A model generated the notes under the pieces. The model searched no databases. It was not told the DNA's origin and saw only the letters and a program-made list of their open reading frames with translations. Made by a program: the position numbers and the translations under genes. Positions 1-11,882 of a stretch of DNA of 64,000 bases are shown piece by piece. The stretch is from positions 101,987,606 through 102,051,605 of the forward strand of contig CM069441.1 in NCBI GenBank assembly GCA_035610835.1. The letters run 5' to 3'. The first letter of the stretch is position 1; the number at the start of each line of letters is the position of its first letter. The DNA is from Ophiura sarsii (Eukaryota; Echinodermata; Ophiuroidea; Amphilepidida; Ophiuridae).

Positions 1-452
1 TCACGTTTTCATTGCGTTCTTAGTACGACCAGGGAGAAGTATCTTCAGGTCAAAGTCCCTAATTCCTTGTACGCACATTCACTTGTGAAGACTGGTATAG
101 AAGGTGCTCCAGCGATGCAAAAGTACCCAGAGGATGTTTGACACGTTTTGCCTACTTAATAGTGAAAAAGCAGTAGAGGAAGGAGTTTGAGAGATCTTGA
201 CTTTGAGATATGCGTTTAATTATCGGTGAAAACTGTGGTTTTTCTTTTATTGTGCAAAATACGTGCCATACATGTTTATAGTTCAGTCAGCTCCAAATTG
301 GTAAACAGCAGTGAATGAATCCCGACGAGCAGTGGGCGCGCAAACGCACGGTGCAACATGGCGCATTATAAATCGTATGCGTGACGCTTGTGTATGCCCA
401 AATAGCGCGCGTTCGTTTGGATTACTTTTGTGTGCGGAGAATGCAATGGTAT
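1..452. other. No gene recognised
   Basis: I see no coding exon, RNA gene or clear repeat in this stretch. It ends at a large palindrome. Confidence 0.4.
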
Positions 453-561
453 ACAAATATGGACTGTTCATGAGGGATACGGGGTGAACTATTGCCCCTC
501 GGTGATCACCGAGGGGCAATAGTTCAACCCATTTCACGAATAAAGAAGAGTCCATATTTGT
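453..561. repeat. Near-perfect palindrome, 109 bp
   Basis: ACAAATATGGAC at the left edge is answered by GTCCATATTTGT at the right. The centre (481-530) is almost perfectly self-complementary around GGTGATCACC, with about 25-bp arms. It can fold into a long hairpin. It abuts the next foldback element at 565. Confidence 0.8.
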
Positions 562-564
562 TTT

Positions 565-870
565 ATATAACGCATGAAAATATTTTTGTGTGCGATTTTG
601 ATCAAATTAAACATGAAAAAGATCTTATGCAGGCGAGTCGATCCTCCATGCCATTATGGCAAAATCGTACGAGGCATGGCATTTTTTTTCTTTCAAAAAG
701 TACTATTGACCGTTCAAAAAGTATTATTGACCGCCCGGTCAATAGTACTTTTTGAAAGAAAATAAAAAGACCGGGAAGCGACGTCAAGCATGAAATGGAT
801 TTAACTATTATGTGTTATCTGATGTAGTATCCACCAATCAGATGTCTAGAATATTTTCATGCGTTATATA
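565..870. mobile_element. MITE-like element with inverted termini
   Basis: The terminal inverted repeat is ATATAACGCATGAAAATATT at the left, with its complement at 850-870. A second palindrome lies inside (687-763: arms CTTTCAAAAAGTACTATTGACC and its complement around CCGCCCGG). There is no transposase, so it is non-autonomous. The superfamily is not assigned. Confidence 0.7.
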
Positions 871-1201
871 ATACTGAATAATTTTACTATTTTTACTATC
901 ATTTCGATTTGTTAAGTATTTTCACGTTTATCACAGCTTTATCATTGCTCCTCTTACATACAATCTAAAGTGTTCATTTGCAAAAACAGATAAACGTCAT
1001 CTATTAAAATCAAACTGACCATGCCATGCTGCTCTCGAAGCGGATGAATTGGTAGGGAAGACGTTGAATGCCAAGTTTTGCCAAAACAAACGTTTGAACA
1101 TTGACAAGTATGTAACATACAGGATGAGTCAGAATTAGTTGGACCCAAATTCGCAGATTGTTTTTTTGCCATTAGAGTATACTGAGGATGAGGACTTCAT
1201 A
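871..1201. other. No gene recognised
   Basis: AT-rich sequence with only short chance reading frames. Nothing recognisable. Confidence 0.35.
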
Positions 1202-1999
1202 TAGGGTAGGTGTGGGTAATACGGGACCGTAGGTATTACGGGACCGCATCACTGAAATCTCATCTACAGCCGTCTGGCATTACTAGCACTTTAAATAGCG
1301 CCCTCTATAGATAGATCAAACCCTTAGTGAATTGCATGACTATTATCAAAGCTACCGGAAGAATTACCAGCCAGAAAATCACCACAACCTGTCAATTTAA
1401 GGAAAAATGCACCCATATTTTTGACCTGAATTTTTGCAATATTAAGCATGTTTCAGGTGTTGGTCCAACATGTATTGTGTGTGTGCTTCGCTAGTACAGT
1501 GTACATTGGTGTTATAATGCATTGAATGGGAGCCGTGGGTTCACAATTGGTGAAGGTAATATGGGACAGCCAGCATGACGGTATGCAAATGTCTTAAAGG
1601 TCCCGTATTACCCACACCTACAGTACTTTTTTCTTCTTTTTTTATACCAATGTACTTCATGCATTATTATCTCTTAAATGGATTAGTGGACCATTATTTA
1701 TGGTTTTTGAACAGTTACTCTTTAAATAAAAAATGTCAAATAACTTTTCATACCAAAACAATGTCCTCAAAACAATGTCCCGTATTACCTTCACGTGTAG
1801 TAAGATGGGACATTTATGATGACGTCAGTATTTGATAATAACAGCCAAACCAAACATAGAATGACTCTTTTTTATTACAATATAAGGTTTATAAAATGTA
1901 GATTACAAATAACAAACTTTGCTTAAATTTGAGTCAGTTATTTTGTATTTTAATTATGCAAATGTCTTAAAGGTCCCGTATTGCCCACACCTACCCTAT
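1202..1999. mobile_element. Non-autonomous element with TAGGTGTGGG termini
   Basis: Left end TAGGTGTGGGTAATACGGG (1207) is matched by the inverted copy at 1974-1996. The right-end sequence, including the preceding ATGCAAATGTCTTAAAGG, is present twice (about 1582-1621 and 1957-1996). Further GTCCCGTATTACC copies, in both orientations, lie at 1229-1245, 1552-1571 and 1777-1795. The doubled end suggests a nested or tandemly extended element. No coding capacity was seen. Confidence 0.75.
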
Positions 2000-2455
2000 A
2001 TATGAATTTTTGAAATCTTTTCTTTTTCTTTTGAAATTAAATGTCTATGGCGAGGAATTAAATCGCTATGGTAAGGAAGTTCATTAATATGTCTCATTTT
2101 CCAGTCTGCATAAGTAATAGGTTTTCCATCAAATATCGGTTTCAACGAGAAAGTTTTGATTCGACATGAACATGATGATGAAAAATGACGGGAAGTGTTG
2201 CCGGTGTGTTTTTACGAAATCAGGGGTCTTGTCACTACAATTTCGCGTGACCGCCATCGTCTGTGCATACCGTTAAAGTTATGTTGCGCCCTCAGGTTCA
2301 GGTTAATAATTGTACACTCTTTAGAAGGCGGTTCGCGAAGCGCCATCCATGGGATTGCAAATACGACGAAATTCCATGGGTTTGCAAATACGACGAAATT
2401 AGGGTATTTCTACATATAGATGGAGGCAGCCATGTTTAGTTATTTGTAGTAGTAT
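2000..2455. other. No gene recognised
   Basis: No exon or RNA gene seen. There is one short direct repeat (CCATGGGWTTGCAAATACGA, 2346-2400). Confidence 0.35.
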
Positions 2456-4320
2456 TAGGGGAAAATAGGGCAAGTGGTCCGAAATGAAGGATTTTGTAAT
2501 TGTATGGGCATACTGCTTTCTTTTGAACAGTACGACTTTTGTTGATACTTGAAATAGGCTATATCCTTACCTTCTACAATCCAAAATATTTGGAACTTTA
2601 GGTTATTTACACATGTGATTTTCTCCAGATCTTTGAAGCCAACTCCTTGAGTGACTGATTGAAAATTCACACAGATAGTATGGGCGATATATGAAGATAG
2701 GTTTAGATCATGTTTAATGTAATTATATGATTGAAAGATATTCAACAGTAAATATATACATGCAGTACAGTCGTCTTAAGATGCTAGGTGCATATTGCAT
2801 TTGATGGGTGCTATATTGTAGTGTGCTTAGGGACTTTCCGAAATATGATTAAAACCATAGGTTTTGGTTGAAATGACCGTAAAATGGCGCATATTGCTAA
2901 ATTGGGACATTGGTGGTTTGGATTTACGATCAATATTATCATTTAAAGAATGCTTCAACTTAAATCATTATCACGGGTAGGCCTATTCATTTGGTAGAGT
3001 TATTAGTTTATGAATTTGCAAATAACAAAGTACACCATTTCTTATTTTATCTAAAGACACTCGTCTACTTGTAGGACCCGAACGCCGTGATATTTGCAAA
3101 TTCAAAGATACTCGCTGGCTACAGAAATCTGTGTCATGGCATAAAACAAAAATGCAGTTTTGCCTTTTTCTGAAATGTATTGGAGTTATTGATTATTATG
3201 ACAAATGGTGGTATGTTTTAAAACATTTTGGCGTTAAATGTATTACGTCACAGGCGTGTTTGAATAATGTTTCATCTCGACAAAGTGCTACGTCATTTGT
3301 TGGGGCAAGTGGTCCGAAGGGGTATGGGCAAGTGGTCCGCCTGCAAAGACTTAATCAAAATTGTAAAATTCATTATGAAAATTAGTTGTTAGTGTCAATA
3401 AAACCTGACGCGGTAATGAAATGTGAATAGAATATGAAATAATTCACATTATTTCTAGTTCTTAGACATTTTGGGGGCATTTCGGGTCTAAAACCACTAT
3501 TTCTGCTATTGAAGGATTACAATATGACATGAAATTGCTTAAGAATGGTTTAAAACCTCAATATTATGAATTACATCTTTATTATATTTTGAATGGTGTC
3601 TGTAAAGGTATTTGCTACGACGAAATATCATGATTTATGTATTTTATCCACTGCTTTTTGTGTATATTAACCGTTGGGTCGTCATTGTCATATTGACTAA
3701 CTTCCCCTGTAACGAGAAAAGCTGGCTAAATATCAAGATGGTCTATTATAAGTACTAAATGATGATTATATGAAGTAAATAAAATCATTAAAGAAAGGGG
3801 TATATATAGAAAAATGTATGGGGCATCTGAATAACACAACCATGTTACCATTTAACTAGGTTCATACCGTTTTATCTAATAAATGTGCAGTCGAAAATTT
3901 CGCTTGCTTTGTACACCATTAGTATACTGCTATTTACACGTTAACCACGAAAACTGTATAAAACATGGGTTTCATGAGACATGTATCCTTTTTACATGTT
4001 AAATAATATGGAAATGTGTTTGTAAAGAAAATACTGCCTAGTTTCCGTGTTGTCATTCACTGATTTCTGTGTATTCTAACCGTTGGAACATATAGGACCA
4101 GTTGCCCCAATGATAGGGTAACTGGTCCGTGCCAAGCAAAGTTTTCAGTTAGTGGTAATTGGCCTTTTCTTTAGATATTTTTTTAACATTGATTATATGT
4201 TATATGTAAACAGTTACATGGGTTATATTTTCATAGCAATTCCATAAATATTTACACGAGCTTTAATCTTTTATATCATGAAATATGCTTAACCGGACCA
4301 GTTGCCCCATCCTCCCCCTA
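2456..4320. mobile_element. 1.86-kb element with GGGGCAACTGGTCC-type termini
   Basis: It begins TAGGGGAAAATAGGGCAAG and ends with the inverted complement (GGACCAGTTGCCCC then CCCCCTA). The same motif recurs internally at 3301-3340 (twice, direct) and 4088-4127 (inverted and direct). A near-complete inverted copy lies at 25458-28357. No transposase frame is visible, so it is probably non-autonomous. The superfamily is uncertain. TA at both ends could be a target duplication. Confidence 0.85.
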
Positions 4321-4447
4321 TATGTCACATTCGTAAAATACATGTATAATAATGCTGCTTATTTTATCAATCTGCAGTCTGTAATAACTGTCACTCAACA
4401 GAGAGACATAGTTAATCTGGTTTGACTAGACACTTGTTGTGGGTTGT

Positions 4448-4812
4448 TTAAAGGTAGATGACCCGATCACATTTTCGTAACACAGAATTATTTCAAACAT
4501 ACGGAGATTTTCATATCATATGAAAGCTCGTATTTTTCTCATCATCATACTGAAATTTGACGGCCTAAATCGGTATAATTACGGAGAAATCGATGAAATA
4601 ACGTCGAATTACCGCGAATGGTGGTATACCACCGATATAGTTTGTGTACTACTCAATGGGTACAGTTCACAGCATCTGGTGCGTCTAAAATAAGAACCAT
4701 TAGAGCTATGCAACTCAAACTTTGGAACACGACTTTTTTAAGGATGACCTTTCATGTAGAATAGAAAACTTCAAGTTGAAAATCAGAATGTGATCGGGTC
4801 ATCTACCTTTAA
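4448..4812. mobile_element. MITE, 365 bp, TTAAAGGTAGATGACCCG termini
   Basis: Inverted termini TTAAAGGTAGATGACCCGAT / complement, with about 27 bp near-perfect at each end (4448-4475, 4785-4812). No coding sequence. Confidence 0.85.
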
Positions 4813-6133
4813 GTGGAGAGTTGTGGATGGTTTTCGGACAAATCTAACAAAATCAATTTTTTTTGAAAAAATGCCGAACTTGCACCAAAATCAATTTTGA
4901 GGAAAAAATCACTTTCAATTAAACAACCAAAAATGGTTTCAGGTCACATATTATAAGTCCTATGTTGATTTAATGATATTCCGATAATGGATAACGATGG
5001 CCGTTATAAATAGTATAGGAATTCCTGGGCCAACGTTTTAGACTACATTTAGTACAACATGTCATACCTAGATTGTTCTTCCGACGGTGAATGTTCTCAT
5101 AGATTTTTCTTTTTGTATTATGGAAAATACACCATTTCCCTGGTATTTTGGTATGAAACAGATGATTTAAATTACTTCCCATTTCAGAAAATGGTTACAA
5201 AACATGCCGATTTTCACTGCGGGTGTTGTTCACATGTTTTTATTCGTTATTACATATCTCGAAAGTGGCGCGAAATTGCGAATTTTAATCCAAATACACC
5301 GGCACATGGCATTTAATAACAAATATAGGGGGTTTCAAAAATAAATTGTTTAGAATAGGGTTATCTACGAATCATTCTTAATATGTAAATTATCAAAACG
5401 GTGGCTTTTGAGATGTTGCAAATTCTTATGCCTATTACCAGCCAGGCCGTGGTGGATAGCAATTGCATCATCGCGTGCGATCGGGATATTCTGCGTTCTG
5501 CAGTCGCTTCAGCGCCGCGCCGTGCGTGCCTGTTTGACGGTTCTGTCATCGAGTAAACATTCTTGAAGCATCTTTCTCTAAAAAGGATTGAATTAATTCT
5601 ACATTTTGAACTTTATTAAAATACTTTGCATCTATATTGAAATATGTTGCTAAAATTATTCAGATAAACAACATATTCTGGCTACTGATCAAAACATAAC
5701 AGAAGTAGCTCTTAACATACAAAACATACATTAAAATATTGATTCTCTCGGGGGGGGGGGGGGGGGTGAGGTAAAGAAACTCGCGGTCGAATTAAATTAA
5801 ATTATGTGTAGGGGTTATCAATTCACATATTATTAATCATGTTTCAGTTTCATTATCATTCGGGAAATGAAATAAGAAGTAATTGATGGGCTTATTTGAA
5901 ACTTTAGCAGAAGACGATTCGCAAGTGCTCTTGGGAGTTACATACGGGATATTGTTAAAAAGATGGCGGCAGCTACGCTAGACGGTATTTCAGTTTTTTA
6001 GCTAGCCCCATTGACAACAATGAGAGTTAGCGTTTATTATTAAGAAAGTACTTTAAATTATTTTTGAAACTCACGATATTTTGTCAAACACATGATTTTA
6101 CATTGAAACTAAACTCTTTGGTTACATAATCCT
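4813..6133. other. No gene recognised; contains a 17-base G run
   Basis: No exon recognised. A G17 homopolymer sits at 5750-5766. Short reading frames at 5059-5316 and 5361-5549 show no domain or splice context. Confidence 0.35.
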
Positions 6134-6758
6134 CCCCTTAAGGAAGTTTTTGATTTGATTTTTTGAATTTTGTGAGTGCTGTAATTATTGAACTATTAAT
6201 CAAATGCATATATAAGTATACATTTTTGGAAAGGAAATGGATCAGAGAATCCAAATTTGACGTCAATTATGACCAAAAAAGTAGATTTTTTGAGAAAATC
6301 ACAAAATTCACTTTTTTGACCCAAATATTTTTGAACAAAGCTAACAAAAATAATTTTGAGTAAAAAATGGCCAAATCACTTTATAATGATGTTAAGAAAC
6401 TAATGAAGGGACGATTTTTTTTTTAAAAAACCTAATCTAATATTTTTGAAAATGTTGACCAAAAAGTGCCAAAAAACGTGAAAAAATTGATTAGTGTCTT
6501 AACATCATCATCAAGAGATTTGGGCATTTTTAACTCAAAATTATGTTTGTTAGCTTTGTTCAAAAACATTGGGTCAAAAAAGTGATTTTTTTTGTTTGTG
6601 ATTTTCTCGAAAAATCAAAATGTTGGGTCAAATTTGATGCCAAATTTGGATTTTCTGATCCATTTCCTCTCCAAACACGTATACTTTTATATACATTTGA
6701 GTCATGGTTCAATAATTACAGCACTAACAAAATTCAACAAAAAACTTCCTTAAGTCCC
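6134..6758. mobile_element. Foldback element, about 625 bp
   Basis: Long imperfect palindrome. CCCCTTAAGGAAGTTTTT at the left is answered by the complement at 6738-6758, and most of the two halves pair (for example TTTTTGACCCAA on the left with TTGGGTCAAAAAAG on the right). It encodes no recognisable protein. The open frames inside are by-products of AT-rich arms. Confidence 0.8.
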
Positions 6759-7590
6759 CCCTTAACCTTATTTTAAGAGTTTTAAGAACCAGATTTCAGA
6801 AGAAAAAGTGTAAATAAACACTTGATTTTTTTTTTGGGGGGGGGGGTTAATTTGCGCGAATGATATAGAATAGATTATAGAAACATCACGAAGAAGACAG
6901 ACGTCGCAGATTCGCCGTAACTAATTTGACCTATAATACGCGACAGGTTAGATGGATTTGTGAACATTTTTGATGGCAATTACGACAGATACAATGACAA
7001 AAAAAAGGAAATAGATGACATCCTGAAACGATAGCTTTTGATGGTAGAAGATCAAGATGGGATGTTATTGCGAAAAAGTAAGAAGCAGTTTCACAGGCAT
7101 CGATATGGGAATTCGACAGCTCTGCATGTATAGGCTAACGTGTGTTCTTGCCTGAAATAATGTCCAAGTCCGTGTGTAATTTACAATAATACGGTTTGGG
7201 TATTATGTTGATCACGCACTTACATCAAGTGAAGAATCAGGGCCCAACTTCATCATTTCATGGAATCATAATCCCGATCATTCAAAGTAAGAAATTGTAT
7301 TTCATGATTTTAATTGCTAGCGTACTATACGTCACGAATTTTATAGAAAATCCCTCTTCTACAATGGAGCACCAACTGAAGATAAGTTGAACTGATCAGT
7401 GTTTTCTTTATTTTTTTTTAATATGACGCTTCAAAAAAACATAAAACTACTTCAGAAAATGTTATTTATGTATAAATAACTAATTAAGAGCAACTTTTTC
7501 CCACCTTGAGTAATGTCCTTTAAGTTAAAGAAAAGGGTAGGTACATTATGTGCCACTGATCGGATCGCATTTTCACCCTCTTACCACAAA
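6759..7590. other. No gene recognised
   Basis: Unassigned sequence with a G11 run at 6836-6846. No exon was seen. Confidence 0.35.
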
Positions 7591-8002
7591 GATAAACCAT
7601 GATTAGCACCATTTACAGAAAATTAGTCACTTTTCAAAAGTCACATTTTCAATACACATACGCGGGAAGAAAAGACCACATGTTACTTGTTCACAGTCAA
7701 ATAGCCCGCTCGCTCAGGCACAACCCAACGCAGTTGCACTGTGTGATCAATATCCATTTCATTCCCGGCCATTCAAAGTGCCACGCACAGCATTTTCTCG
7801 CGGCTTGCGTGCGTTGAAAATGTGACTTTTGAAAAGTGACCAATTTTCTTTAAATGGTGCTAATCATGGTTTATCTTTGTTGTTCTCAAATTATGCCTAA
7901 AAGATTCATCTAAATGCCTATCTAGCCTGTTTGGTCAAAAAAAATTGAATGTTACTCAAAATGAGAAAAACAAAGTGGTATACTTTCTTTTGTTGAACCC
8001 TT
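7591..8002. mobile_element. Truncated copy of the 39845-40418 foldback element
   Basis: From GATAAACCATGATTAG onward it matches the full element at 39845-40418 closely, through the GAAAATGTGACTTTTGAAAAG arm to the TTTTGTTGAACCC end. The first roughly 150 bases of the full copy are missing here, and a short internal stretch differs. Confidence 0.85.
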
Positions 8003-8672
8003 AATGACAATGGGTCAATATTTTCGAGCAAATTGTTGGAATGGGCTGATATGCTCGAGGAAACTATGACAATGGGTCATATTTACTTACAATCATGACA
8101 ATTGGCCTTGGGCCCATGCATATTTCGACCCATTGGTGAGACACCTGTTACAACCTTTAGGTTATCCCCTGGTTATACCTATACGGTATACTACTAGTTA
8201 ATTGAACTTCAATAAGGCTAATAAATAACATAAATAGTGATAGATTTTTCTTAAATATTTATAAATAAAAATGAGCAATCACTTCATTGTTAAGTAAATG
8301 GTCGAGTAAACACCATGTTGTAAAGGAAATTGCACGGTACATCAGGTCAGATATTGATGCATCATAATACCGACAATTGTTTTAATTCAATACTGAGTAA
8401 GTAGAATGCTGAAATCGCTGGCATTAACATATCTCTCAGAAAAATAGTATTGCCAGCGCACTAGCAGTATTATAAGATTTACATAATAAGTATCTACAAT
8501 TTCATAATTTAACATTACAATTATACTACTACAATCGATGTTATAAATATACCATAAATAATTGATCCAAAGTAAATTTCAAAAAAATTCTTCTACTTGA
8601 TATTTACAACCTATGAACATGCAATTATTGGAAAAAACAAGTGGTTTTCATCATATTACATTATGAATAAAT
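8003..8672. repeat. Unassigned; diverged direct repeat with 9325-9523
   Basis: About 8275-8440 (TAAATGGTCGAGTAAA, AAGGAAATTGCACGG, AATCGCTGG) recurs in the same order at about 9325-9523. This indicates an old duplication split by the insertion at 8675. There is no coding signal. Confidence 0.5.
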
Positions 8673-8674
8673 GT

Positions 8675-9229
8675 ACAGGGTGTGTTAAAAAAGTGTCCCA
8701 TGAGGGAAATTAATAATTAAAAATACATCCCATGTTTTTGTTTTTAAAAAAATTGACTTTTGGTAAGCCCTGTTAGTCCTCAAATAATAATAATAATAAT
8801 AATGTACTTAATATAGCGCCCAACACAAGAAAAGGCCTCTGGGCGCTTTACATCTTAAAATCTACAACTAAAAAGCCTTAAAATACACTTCATCACTCAA
8901 AATTCAATCCCTTAACTCCAGAGATATGACCAATTCAGTTAATAAGAGCGAGAAGTCTACTTTGGCCTCTTTTGAACTTAGAAGTGCACTTTCAAAACAA
9001 AACTGCATTTGAGATTCCAATGATGATTCATGATAGGTAACATCAATTTATTGTTTAAAATACATATAATATTCACGTATTTGGTTATTTATCATATATG
9101 ACATGGATATGACATGAATATATTATTCGTTTTCCTTTTCAAATGGAACTAACAATAAGATCATTATTGATTGTATTGATTATCTTCAATTACTAATCGA
9201 ATGACGTTTCTTATATCTGACACACCCTG
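8675..9229. mobile_element. Mariner-like MITE, CAGGGTGTG termini, TA duplication
   Basis: CAGGGTGTG at the left and CACACCCTG at the right are each flanked by TA, as for Tc1/mariner-type elements (family knowledge). Inside, at 8785-8862, is an (AAT)n run followed by a segment with ATAGCGCCCAAC and GGGCGCTTTACATC. Similar sequence is widespread in marine invertebrate genomes and is probably an older nested insertion. No transposase. Confidence 0.75.
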
Positions 9230-9526
9230 TATATGCAGCCACTCAGATTAAGTTTAATTTAAACTATCATTTGGTATTTGTAACTATTTACAGGAAAATG
9301 CTTGTACTAGTTATCAAAAGGAATAACTTCATTCATTTTTGAAGTAAATGGTCGAGTAAATACAAATACAATACATTTACTAGGAATTTCAAGCATTTTA
9401 CTTATGTTTTTGCAAGATCCAAATTGAGATTCTTGCATCGTGTGCTAAAGCAACCATTGTCTTTGATGTGTAAGGGAAATTGCAGGGTATGTATACAGTA
9501 TTACCGGAATCGCTGGAATCAACGTA

Positions 9527-10137
9527 CAGGGTGAATCAGTAATAACGGGCACTTTTATGGCGAAAGCGCCACAGAAATGTTAGGTTTGCATATTCAAAAC
9601 CAATGATAGCGCTACAAAGACCACATATTTGGTTTTCATTCAAATGAAGAATTTTGGAATTCGAACATTGCGTCATAATGTTACAACAAGTTTAGAAGAA
9701 TCTGGTATTTCAAAGCCAAAGGCTTCACAAGATTAGCATGACATGATAACGAGATGGTCGATTTTGAAAATAATTCCTTTGAATGAAAGCCATATTATAT
9801 AATGTATACAGCCGCAGCAAAAGGGTGCAGTTGTCTCTCAAAGAAAAAGTTGAGATCTTAATATCAACAAAAGGAGCAAAATGACACCCTTGCGGTTAAT
9901 ATTGGATAATACTTTATGATTTTTTGAAGAAAAGTTACTGTAGAATTGTCTTTATTTTCTTTGTTTTTGCATGTCTAATTCCATCAATATCTCCAAATAC
10001 ATATTGCCAACAACTGTACCCTTTTTCCACGACAGTACACATATTACAGGTCTTTAAAGCGCTACCATTGAGTATGCATGCCTTAATTCATTGTCACGCT
10101 TTTGTGAAACAGTGCCCAGTTTTTCTGACTCACCCTG
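9527..10137. mobile_element. Mariner-like MITE, CAGGGTGA termini, TA duplication
   Basis: CAGGGTGAATCAG at the left pairs with CTGACTCACCCTG at the right. Both ends are bounded by TA. The outer parts also pair (GGGCACT / AGTGCCC). The open frame across its right half is not a transposase. Confidence 0.75.
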
Positions 10138-11246
10138 TATCTGTCAGAAAAATATTATTCTACTTCATATACGGTATACAACTTTATGTACAGTTATTTA
10201 CTTATAAATGAATGGCTATGGAAATTTATATTTGACCTCAACTTGACCTTTACCTCATAACTTAAATAATATAAGTCATATTATAAACCATGTCAAACTA
10301 TATATTTAGTGATCAGTAAACAAAGAGCTTCAATTTCATATATTAGTGGTGTCTGTAAAGATATTTTGAAAATGTCCGCTTCCCAGAACTTTAATCCCCT
10401 TATTTCTCAAAACACTCAACAGCTACGAGTTGGCATCATCCAGATTTAAAATCAGCACGTCAAAGTATCCCAGAAACAATCATAAAACATCCCGCATGCC
10501 CGATTTTGAGGTTAGGATTAAAATCCTCTCCGTGCCAATGGACCAAATCCGAAGTTTGAAATATATCATGTTGCCATTATATTTTATATAGTCATTATTC
10601 CAAAGAATTTTCTATTATCTCATCCACTTTTGTTATTTCTCTACATTTCTACCATAATTCAACAATCTTACGATAAAATAATTCCATGAGATTTATATGT
10701 TGTAGGAATATTTCATTCCAAGACTTATATATAATTACAATTACATTCTACAAATATGGCAAATATTTTTAAATTTTAGTTGTACTTAATTGTAAACGCT
10801 TTGCTACTGTGCTTAAGGTATTAGGTTGAAATCAAGAATGAGAATTCTATGCGACAGTATTGCTTATTAAGCTCCGCCTTGATACAAATATGACAGGTTG
10901 CCACATGGTTGTTTTCAGTGAGAAAATCGCCGATTCGAGTGAATGAAGGCTGGGGTTTTGGGGGATTTGTGGGTGTTTTTTATTTATTAATTCGTTATTC
11001 AATGATACATATAATTATACAATGACATCAATATTTACAAAATGTAGGTAATAATAATATTAATAATAACAAGTATGTACAATGTGACAATCGATTAAAA
11101 ACACTGAGTTATAATAAGAATTATTATGGGTCGTGTGAATGGAAGCAGTCCGCTCATTAATTGTAATGAGCGTGTTGAGCTATGTGTGTGAATGGAATCC
11201 CATCATGAATACGTCAAATCTACATATTCGACTAATGAACCGATTA
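10138..11246. other. No gene recognised
   Basis: AT-rich intergenic sequence downstream of gene A. No exon or clear repeat was identified. Confidence 0.35.
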
Positions 11247-11252
11247 TTTATT
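11247..11252 (-). promoter_or_regulatory. Candidate polyadenylation signal of gene A
   Basis: AATAAA on the minus strand, about 390 nt past the gene A stop codon. It is the first perfect hexamer I noticed downstream, but transcript evidence would be needed to accept it. Confidence 0.3.
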
Positions 11253-11643
11253 CATGTAGTAGGTGAAGTTTAAATTCAAAGAATTACTATAGGCCTATAG
11301 GTCTTAATTTATGCCTAAATTGTCCCGTCGTCATAGGACCACTATAATAGTCAGCGTCATAATGCTATGGATATCATTCCATCCATACGTGCGTGTATAC
11401 GTCCGCGGGTAAACCTAAAGTGAAAGTGCGTACCGAACGCTTTCAAAAAGGACTGCGCGCATCCTGATTGGTCAATCTTGAATTCGTCACGCGCATGCAT
11501 GCATAGTTGGTCTCGCATTTTATGCATCTAGACGCAGCTCAGCGAACAAAACAAGACACGCTCGCGTGAAATAGCTTGAATTGTATCCATAGCATTATAA
11601 CAGTTACTATAACACAACACTGGCGAACAGTACCGTATCAGTG

Positions 11644-11882
11644 TTATCCACCCTCGCCAGTAGCAGAACACTCTCCAGGAAAGGTTTTCACCTCGCACAA
11701 AGTTATAATTTCAGTATTTGTTGCCGGATGATGAACACTAATATAACGTCCCTCAAGTTCGCATTCCACTTCTATAACACTGGTGGCGTCAATTGTTTCC
11801 ATGGTGATGCCGGGACCGCAATCTGGATTGTTTCTGTCAGGATCTTGCCCTATTCGAACGAATGCGCCTGCTAGGCGATTTT
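11644..11882 (-). CDS. Gene A exon 7: C-terminal half of F-type lectin domain, stop codon
   Basis: The acceptor is a pyrimidine-rich tract ending TTGACACAG. The exon has a phase-1 start and reads NRLAGAFVRIG, later DCGPG, then LEGRYISV and ITLCEVKTF. These are the standard closing elements of F-type lectin domains. Joining to exon 6 makes the Lys of RRDYYKNR, so the R-x-D-x4-R sugar-contact pattern of the family is preserved across the splice. The frame ends in TAA after a 13-residue tail containing one Cys. Confidence 0.9.
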
